A stretch of DNA of 14,717 nucleotides from Pascua guehoae. Taxonomy: Eukaryota > Basidiomycota > Tremellomycetes > Trichosporonales > Trichosporonaceae. Under the pieces are notes generated by a model. That model did no database searches. It had not been told where the DNA came from and saw nothing but the letters and a program-made list of their open reading frames with translations. The translations under genes were made by a program, and so were the position numbers. Below are positions 8,608 through 14,717 of the stretch, piece by piece (position 1 is the stretch's first letter; each line of letters starts with the position of its first letter). The DNA lies in contig BCJX01000024.1 in NCBI GenBank assembly GCA_001600415.1, forward strand, positions 1-14,717, given 5' to 3'.

Positions 8608-11600
8608 CTACATGACGACACACTCGGTCTCGGCGTCCTTGCGCGTCGGGCGGGCACCCTTGCCCTTTGCGTTCTTGTTACTGTTGAGCTCGGCGAGGCG
8701 CTGCATGGCACGCTTGTTGTTTTGGCCTGGGCATGAGTGTCTGAGCAAAACGAGGGGGATAGGAAACGGGACACCGGTGCCAGATGGGACAGCCGGTGGG
8801 GACATCCACGTCCCTGCCCGAGGCAAGGATTGAATACGCCTCGAGAGCGTTCAAGACCACAATGGATCAAGGGAAGGGTCGACTCACTCGCTGCACGCAT
8901 GTACCACCGCTTGGCGAGCTCAATATCCTGCTTGACGCCGATGCCAATCTCGGTGTAGTCTGTGGTCAGCATGTGTCCAAAAGTTTACCCGTTGACGTTG
9001 CAGTCCACCTGCAGACAGGACCGCACGCCGCACTCGCCCATACTCACAACCAACAGCATACTCTGCCTTTGCGAGGCCCTTGTTGGCAGCCTTGCGGCCC
9101 CAGAGATACGCCTCTGTATCCGACTGCTTGAGCACGCCCTCTGTGTCGGCGTCAGTAGTGCCACCCGCGTGCCAATCGCTGTACCCACCACTGCCCGTGA
9201 GGTACCATCCGCTGAGTGCGAGCTCTGCCTCTGCGTCGCCCTGCTCTGCGGCGCGCGTGTACCACGCAATGCTGCGGCGGGGATCAATCGGAAAGCCGAG
9301 GTTGCCAAACTCGTGGCAGCTGCCCATCTTGAACTGGCTGGGCGCGTAGCCGAGCTGTGCCGACTGTGTGAGGTACTCGCGCGCGAGCATGGGGTCGTGT
9401 GGAATGACGCCGTTTGTGCCGTTATTCTGGCGTTCATGCAGGAGGGCGAGCTCGTGCAGTGCGTGGGGATTGTCCTCGTCGGCCTGGCTGGCGGCGCGGC
9501 GGAGCCACACGAGGGCCTCGCGCGGGTTGCGCGGGTGGCCCATGATGCCGTTGAGCAGGATGAGGGCGAGCTTGTACATTGCCGCCGTGTCGCCGAGCGC
9601 TGCGGCCTTGCGGTAGAATAAGACGGAGCGGTTCGGGTCGCGCTTTGTGCCGGCGCCCATTTCGCAGCACACGGCGGCGCGGTACGTGGCGGCGGGGTGG
9701 TTGAGCTTGGACGCCATCAAGTAGAGATAGTAGGCGCGCTCGTGGTCGACCTGGAGTCCCAACTGGCCCGTGCCGTACAGGTTTGCGAGGAAAAACTGGG
9801 CGTCGGCATACGGTTCTTTACCCTCTGCGAGCTTTTTAATGTTCCGCAAGCTCTCGGCCAGCAACGAGTCGCGGTACTTGCGTCCAGCGCGTGGGTCCCT
9901 TTCGCTAATCTTGTCCCCAATCTTCTTGGCCGCCTCGATGAGATACTTTGCAAAGCTAAACTGCGCCTCTGGATCCGGGTCCACCTTCATGCGGTTGCGG
10001 TAGTCGTCGACAAACTCGCGCGTAAACGGTGGTTTGCTCACGTCAATGGCGACGGCGCCGCCGCGTCGCCGCGTCGACGATGCGCCCACCGACTCGGTCG
10101 GCATGGCGCGCTGCTGCGGCATGGCAGGCGCCATGGATGGCGTGATCGACGACAAGGACGAGAGCGACGCTGTCGACCGCGATGTGTTGGTGCGCGCGAG
10201 GTTGGACATGCTGGCCTGCCGCGACGGGGGCCGCTGTGTCGGGGGCGGTCCCACTCCGCCTGGCAAAGGGGCTGCTGGGCCTGGGCCGGGGGACTGCTGG
10301 GGGCCCAGAAACTGTGTCCCTGGGGGCAAGCCGAGAAAGTCGGTGGCCGCGGTATAGTATGGGTTGGTATAGTCTTGGTGCACAGGAGGAGGAGCAGGAG
10401 GCTGCTGCTGTTGAGCAAACTGGTTTGGGTTCGGCGGCCAGCCTGGCGGCGCCGACCCGGGAGGCGCACCAGGTGCACCGGCCCACTGGAGTTGCCCGGG
10501 GGGCGGGCCTCCTCCGTGATATGGCCGCTGCTGCGGAGGCGGGTTTGGCGCGTACGCACCCATGCCCGAGTCGAGGCTATAGACACTGGCAGCGGGGTCG
10601 ACGGGCCGCGGCGCCTGCCCACCCGTCACCGAGCGGCCGCGGGGTGGCAATTGTCCCGGCGGCAGCTGGTAGGTCGGCTGGCGCTGCACCCCGCCTCCTC
10701 CTCCGCCGCCGCCGCCGCCGCCGCCAATGGGCGGCGGGGTCTGCGACGTGAGGCGGAGGTTTGCAAAGTCTACACCCAACTCGTTGGGGTCCGAGCGGGG
10801 CCGACTGCGGTCGAAGCTCACTTGGCTGCTAGACGACAGGCGCTGAGAACCCACGGGTGGTCCAGAGGGCGCGCCGTACGGCGCGCCCCGGGCACCCGGA
10901 GCGCCATGGGGAGGCCCGCCGCCGTACGCCCGTTGCGATTGGTAGTCGACTGGGGCATACGGCAAGCCATCGGCGTGGGTCAGCTCAAACGACGGTCTCC
11001 CCGACCGCGGCCTGGACAGGTCGCCGATGTCGGCCCCCAACGTGTCGGCGATCGCAGAGTCGTAAGACGGCGGCCCAGGCAGCGCGTCGTCGAGGTTCAA
11101 GTCGTTTAACTCTGGGATGACTAACGGCTCGGCTGGGCATGTCAGTGGGAGCGAGCGAGTGGGAGGGAGGGGGGTAGGGAACGAGTGTGCGAGCCCACAC
11201 AGCAAGGGACAGGGGTAGCACAAGTGTCACAATGTGATAATGTAAAGAGGGCGAGCGGTCGGGGTACCTTGAGTGCATGGGCGCACTTCGGCGTAGCGGC
11301 AGTGGCCGAGCACAAAGTGGACAGTTGTACTCGAGCAAAGCGTACAGCGTGAAGCATGAAGGTGAAGCGTGTCTCGGTGCGACTGCACACCAAACTCATC
11401 CCCCGAGTCCCGAGTCGCGCAGACTCTTGGCAACCCCTCGAGTAGCCGCACCAGCTCGAATCCATGGCACAGTGCCAACTCACCAAAGTCCTGAACATGT
11501 ACAGTCCCGTCAGGCAAGCCGGCATGTCCTAGCGCGGGGGATCCCATGCTATCCGTCGACCCGTCGGCGGTGTAGGGACGCCGTGGGGGGTGCGGTGGCC

Positions 11601-11619
11601 CGTCTTCCGGAGAGGCCAT
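8608..11619 (-). CDS. SKT5: Skt5/Chs4-type chitin synthase activator with Sel1 repeats and CaaX box, 803 aa
   Basis: Minus-strand exons are 11619-11484, 11132-9048, 8959-8888 and 8726-8608; phases agree and give 803 residues. Residues 1-45 (MASPEDGPPHPPRRPYTADG) lead into a long Pro/Gly/Gln-rich, probably disordered region. It includes an uninterrupted glycine run at about 180-192 coded by GGC/GGA/GGG. From about 430 to 775 come tandem Sel1-like helical repeats. Examples are AYYLYLMASKLNHPAATYRA, VLFYRKAAALGDTAAMYKLA, SIAWYTRAAEQGDAEAELAL and IELAKRWYMRAA. The C-terminus is basic and ends ECVVM, a CaaX box expected to be farnesylated; yeast Skt5 also ends in a CaaX motif. Known Skt5/Chs4 proteins bind and activate class IV chitin synthase (Chs3) at growth sites; in Cryptococcus the related Csr proteins support chitosan synthesis. 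The start is the first ATG of exon 1, but the frame stays open upstream, so a longer N-terminus cannot be excluded. The alternative start at 11223 was dropped because exon 1 splices in phase. Confidence 0.88.
10690..10730 (-). repeat. GGC/GGA triplet run coding polyglycine in the SKT5-like gene
   Basis: The plus strand reads CCTCCTCCTCCGCCGCCGCC and onward, giving an uninterrupted glycine run on the minus strand, flanked by QTPPPIG and VQRQPTYQLPPG. Triplet runs like this vary in length between strains; the tract keeps frame only if changes come in threes. Confidence 0.85.
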
Positions 11620-11634
11620 TGCGGGGAGCGGAGC

Positions 11635-11688
11635 GGCTGCGACTGCGACTGCGACTGTGACGGCTACGGCTACGGCTACGGCGACGGG
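11635..11688 (-). repeat. Hexanucleotide repeat just upstream of the SKT5-like start codon
   Basis: The plus strand has GACTGC units followed by GGCTAC units. It ends 16 bases from the ATG of the minus-strand gene. On the minus strand it is in frame with that gene and would read as alternating Val and Ala, so it is either leader RNA or, less likely, an N-terminal extension. Confidence 0.7.
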
Positions 11689-11918
11689 TGCCACGAGATG
11701 GGTCTTCGAGTGGGTGCGGTCGGTCGGTCGGTCGCGACGGGCCAAAAGTCGGGACGTGCTAGTCGGCGGTGGAGAGAGGGGAGGAGCCGACTGGAGAACC
11801 GACGCGGTCGAGATGTGGGGGTGTGTGTGTGTGTTGGTTGTGTTGTGAAGAATAAGAAAGTGTGGGATGGATGTGAATGAATGTGCTCTGTTGCCAGCAG
11901 GTCGTCGGTTGTTGCGCG

Positions 11919-12006
11919 CGGGCGGTCGGGCGGTCGGGCGCGCGGGCAGGCGGGCGGGCGGGGGATCGAGCAAGGGCAGGCTGCAGGCAGGCAGGCAGGC
12001 AGGCAG
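11919..12006 (+). repeat. G-rich tract and GCAG tetranucleotide repeat
   Basis: From 11919 to 11965 there are at least seven GGG or longer runs separated by one to four bases, which suits G-quadruplex formation. Six perfect GCAG units follow at 11983-12006. Both lie in the divergent promoter region. Confidence 0.7.
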
Positions 12007-12334
12007 TACAGTTGGATGGTGGCCTGGTGGTGTGCAGCAACACGGTGCTCTCATTGCGCAGTCAAAGGTCCCTCCCTCTCTCTCTCTCCCCTTGCACTCC
12101 CCTGCCTGCGTCCTGGGTACTGTACCTGCATCCCTCTCTCCCTGCACCTCGAGCGGCATCGTCCTCGTCCTCGTTCCTCGTCCTGTCCTGTTCCCCCCCT
12201 CCCTTCGGCCCCGCAGCCCCCTTAGCCTCTCTCCCTTGGTTGTCATTTTGCCATGTGGCAGGCAGGGCAGGCACCACTCGCTCTCGTCGCAACTCGCTCC
12301 GAGCCAGGCACGGCCCATCAACCCATTTGGATCA

Positions 12335-12344
12335 ATCACGTGAT
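12335..12344. promoter_or_regulatory. ATCACGTGAT palindrome with E-box core CACGTG
   Basis: A perfect 10-bp palindrome centred on CACGTG lies about 190 bases before the TRP2 ATG. Fungal bHLH factors such as Cbf1 bind RTCACGTG, and this site matches that form exactly on both strands. Which factor, if any, uses it here is inference. Confidence 0.5.
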
Positions 12345-12535
12345 GCGGCCACCTCGAGAGACCGACGACGGCCCGGACCAGAAGTCGACTCGCGACTCGA
12401 AGCCCAAAGTTGGGTCACAATACAGACAGACAGACGACTCACCGCGCGTAACCACCCAACAAAGTGTTACTCTACACCAAGCCGCCGCTTGTCAACTGTG
12501 CACCTCTACAACACCCCCATTGCAGGCGACCGACA

Positions 12536-14379
12536 ATGCCCGAGATTGTACGTCTTGCAAAAGCCCTGCTTGTCAACTAACCTGCAGCCCCTCAAGCCCT
12601 CGCTCGACGAGCTCACTACGCTCTTCCAGACCGGATCGTCTACACCGACGACGCTCGCGCCGCCCGCCGCGACGGGCTTTGCACGGGGATCGGGCGTGGC
12701 CGCGTCGTCTGAGCATGTGGCGGACCAGCGTCCAAACCTGATTCCCGTCTTTGTCGACCTGCCCGCCGACCTGCTCACGCCCGTCGCGGCCTACCTCAAG
12801 GTGTCCGAGGGGAGCAAGCACTCGTTCTTGCTCGAGAGTATCACGGGCGGGGAAAACCTCGCGCGGTATTCGTTTGTGGGCGCCGACCCGATCAAGACGT
12901 TTCGGACCGGCGAGGGGTTTGACGTCGAGGGCGACCCGCTCGTGGCGCTCGAAGCCGAGCTCGAGCCATACCGGTACGCGCAGCTCGACGCGGTTCCGAC
13001 GTTTACGGGCGGCGCCGTGGGGTTTATCACATACGACTCGATTGTGCACTTTGAGCCCGTGACCAAGCCCGCGACGGCGCCGCGCAACCCGATCCCAGGC
13101 TTGCCCGAGGCGTTTTTCATGATTGCCAACACGATTGTCATTTTCGACCACATTTTCCAGACGTGCAAGATTGTCAGCCACGTCTACCTGCCCGACAAGG
13201 ACTCTGCGGAGCGCCTGCCGCAGCTGTACAAGGAGGCCGGGGAGCGGATTGCGGCCATCCGCGCAAAGCTCGAGGCGCCCGACGTGCCGCTCCCGCCCCA
13301 GGGCCCGATTACGCTCGGCAACGAGGCGGTGAGCAATGTCGGCAAGGCCGGGTACGAAGGGTTTGTGACGAGGCTCAAGGAGCACATTGTAAAGGGCGAC
13401 ATTATCCAGGCGGTCCCCTCGCAGCGCCTCGCGCGCAAGACGGACCTGCACCCGTTCAACGTCTACCGCCACCTGCGCCGATTGAACCCGTCGCCGTACA
13501 TGTTTTACCTCGACTGCGGCGACGTCCAGCTCGTCGGCGCCTCCCCAGAGACACTGTGCAAGGTGTCCAACCGCAAAGTGTACAACCACGCGATTGCGGG
13601 CACGGTCAAGCGCGGCGCGAATGCGGCCGAGGACGCCCGGCTCGGCGCCGAGCTGCTCGCGTCGGAAAAGGACCGCGCAGAGCACATTATGCTCGTCGAC
13701 CTCGCGCGCAACGACGTCAACCGCGTCTGCAAGCCAGAGACGGTCAATGTCGACGAGCTCATGTGTCTGGAAAAGTTTTCACACGTTATTCACCTCACGA
13801 GCCAAATCTCGGGCATGCTCCGCGACGACCAGAGCCGCTTTGACGCCTTCCGCTCCATTTTCCCCGCCGGCACCGTCTCGGGCGCGCCCAAAGTCAAGGC
13901 CATCCAGCTCGTCGCCGGCCTCGAGCAGGAGCGCCGCGGCGTCTATGCCGGCGCCGTCGGCCGCTTCGACTTTGACCGCAACAATCTCGACACGTGCATT
14001 GCCATCCGCACAATGACCTTCAAGGACGGCACAGTCTATCTCCAGGCCGGGGGCGGCATTGTCTTTGACTCGGTCGAGGAGGATGAGGTGAGGCTGGGCT
14101 GGGGCTGAGGGCGAGGCTGGGGCTGAGGCCGGGGCTGAGGCTGGGCTGAGGCCGGGGCTGAGGCTGGGCTGAGGCTGAGCTGAGGCCGGGGCCGAGGCTG
14201 ACGAGGTCGATGCCTGGGCCGACCAGCCCGCGGTGGCCGAGGTCGATGCGTAGAGACCACTCACTAACACTCCACAGTACACCGAGACAATCAACAAGCT
14301 CGGAAGTAACGTCAATGCGCTCAAGAATGCCGAAGAGTATTACTATTACCAGCAAAATGCGCAGGCGCAGGAAGTTTAG
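12536..14379 (+). CDS. TRP2: Anthranilate synthase component I (TrpE/Trp2), 537 aa
   Basis: Exons are 12536-12547 (12 nt, MPEI), 12588-14087 and 14278-14379, with matching phases. The product converts chorismate and glutamine-derived ammonia to anthranilate, the first step of tryptophan synthesis, with a glutamine amidotransferase partner not in this window. The N-terminal domain carries LLES at 85-88, the motif tied to tryptophan feedback binding. The chorismate-binding domain carries [40 protein letters not shown] (340-347), [27 protein letters not shown] (His about 403), [29 protein letters not shown] and [10 protein letters not shown]. No core motif is missing, and the length fits fungal homologues. 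The C-terminus has an unusual EEYYYYQQ tail. The ATG at 12536 is chosen because it joins in phase through a 40-nt intron with a CTAAC branch site. The frame is also open far upstream, but that sequence is low-complexity and unlike the family. Confidence 0.95.
14092..14202 (+). repeat. GGCTGAGGCCGGGGCTGA minisatellite in TRP2 intron 2
   Basis: Intron 14088-14277 is largely composed of GGCTGGG, GGCTGAGG and CCGGGGCTGA variants, beginning right at the donor GTGAGGCTGG. A normal CACTAACACTCCACAG acceptor ends at 14277. The array is G-rich on the coding strand. Reading through the donor would add VRLGWG and stop at 14108. Confidence 0.8.
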
Positions 14380-14620
14380 ACAGCATGCGACATTTACCAG
14401 TCGCGCGGTAGGGCTATGCATTGTTGCATTGATAGCGTTGTGCCGTGCGTCTCAGAGGTGTGCTCAGGGACCGTTTGCGTCGCCGCTGCCGCCGGTCTGT
14501 GGCCTCGTCTGTGGCCTCGTCTGTGGCCTCACTGCGTCTGCGCATCAACTGCGCACTGAACTCTGGTTTCTGGTTTCTGTCATTCCTAGCCGTGTGCGCT
14601 TTGCCTCTCTCTCTGCCTCT
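14380..14620. other. TRP2 downstream region with a 12-nt triplicate
   Basis: No gene is visible. GTCTGTGGCCTC is present three times without change at 14495-14506, 14507-14518 and 14519-14530. I see no standard AATAAA after TRP2, which is common for fungal genes. Confidence 0.6.
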
Positions 14621-14717
14621 GCCTCTCTGCCTCTCTGCCTCTCTGCCTCTCTGCCTCTCTGCCTCTCTGCCTCTCTGCCTCTCTGCCTCTCTGCCTCTCT
14701 GCCTCTCTGCCTCTCTG
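14621..14717 (+). repeat. GCCTCTCT satellite, twelve perfect copies, running off the window
   Basis: From 14621 the 8-nt unit GCCTCTCT repeats twelve times without a change to the last base, preceded by irregular CTCT/GCCTCT DNA from about 14602. The strand is pure pyrimidine except for one G per unit, so it may form triplex or be length-variable. Its full size cannot be known here. Confidence 0.9.

Larger units (their letters stand above)
11620..12535. promoter_or_regulatory. Divergent promoter region between SKT5-like and TRP2 genes
   Basis: Start codons at 11619 (minus) and 12536 (plus) frame 916 bases with no gene of their own. From left to right it holds a hexanucleotide repeat (11635-11688), GGTC repeats near 11728-11742, a GT run at 11819-11835, a G-rich tract at 11919-11965, six GCAG copies at 11983-12006, a CT-rich run near 12070-12092 and ATCACGTGAT at 12335. 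Long open frames across it are products of this composition. GACTCA at about 12436, near TRP2, matches only part of the Gcn4 site TGACTCA. Confidence 0.6.

Noticed and set aside
11133..11223. Start of the SKT5-like protein at the ATG ending at 11223 (MCYPCPLLCG)
   Set aside because: This stretch is intron. The exon 11484-11619 splices in phase to 11132 with good donor and acceptor.
11877..12587. In-frame N-terminal extension of TRP2 of more than 200 residues
   Set aside because: The sequence is low-complexity promoter DNA unlike any TrpE, and a short exon at 12536 joins in phase through a normal intron.
14020..14421. Minus-strand frame with [15 protein letters not shown] repeats
   Set aside because: It is the antisense of the TRP2 intron 2 minisatellite.

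Overview
The window looks like nuclear DNA of a GC-rich basidiomycete yeast. The genes are broken by many short introns with GTGAGT-type donors, CTAAC/CTGAC branch sites a few bases before the acceptor, and C/TAG acceptors. The recognisable proteins are fungal: a Skt5/Chs4-type chitin synthase activator, a mitochondrial Aim18/Aim46-type CHI-domain protein and fungal anthranilate synthase. The GC content, dense introns and gene style suggest Tremellomycetes, possibly Trichosporonales; this placement is inference. I see no bacterial operon, mobile element, tRNA, rRNA or CRISPR array.

Layout. (1) 233-2398, + strand: an unrecognised hydrophilic, probably nuclear protein, rebuilt across at least six clear short introns. 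Its middle is a repeat-rich segment with an apparent one-base frame break. (2) 2399-2973: convergent spacer. (3) 2974-5346, - strand: a six-exon gene for a 417-residue protein I do not recognise. (4) 5347-5651: divergent promoter region. (5) 5652-7750, + strand: a six-exon mitochondrial chalcone-isomerase-fold protein (Aim18/Aim46 family, 292 aa). (6) 7751-8607: convergent spacer with a 16-bp palindrome and short repeats. (7) 8608-11619, - strand: a four-exon Sel1-repeat Skt5/Chs4-like protein (803 aa) ending in the CaaX box CVVM. (8) 11620-12535: divergent promoter region rich in simple repeats, with a CACGTG palindrome. (9) 12536-14379, + strand: TRP2, anthranilate synthase component I, in three exons (537 aa). 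(10) 14380-14717: downstream DNA ending in an 8-nt satellite that runs off the window.

The genes do not form an evident pathway. They are neighbours covering tryptophan synthesis, chitin synthesis control, a mitochondrial CHI-domain protein and two uncharacterised proteins. The recurring oddity is simple-sequence DNA: minisatellites and G-rich tracts sit in introns and promoters of nearly every gene, and in the coding part of the first. The best candidate for something undescribed is the first gene, with its hairpin just before the start codon, its frame-broken tandem duplication and a repeat array open in several frames.
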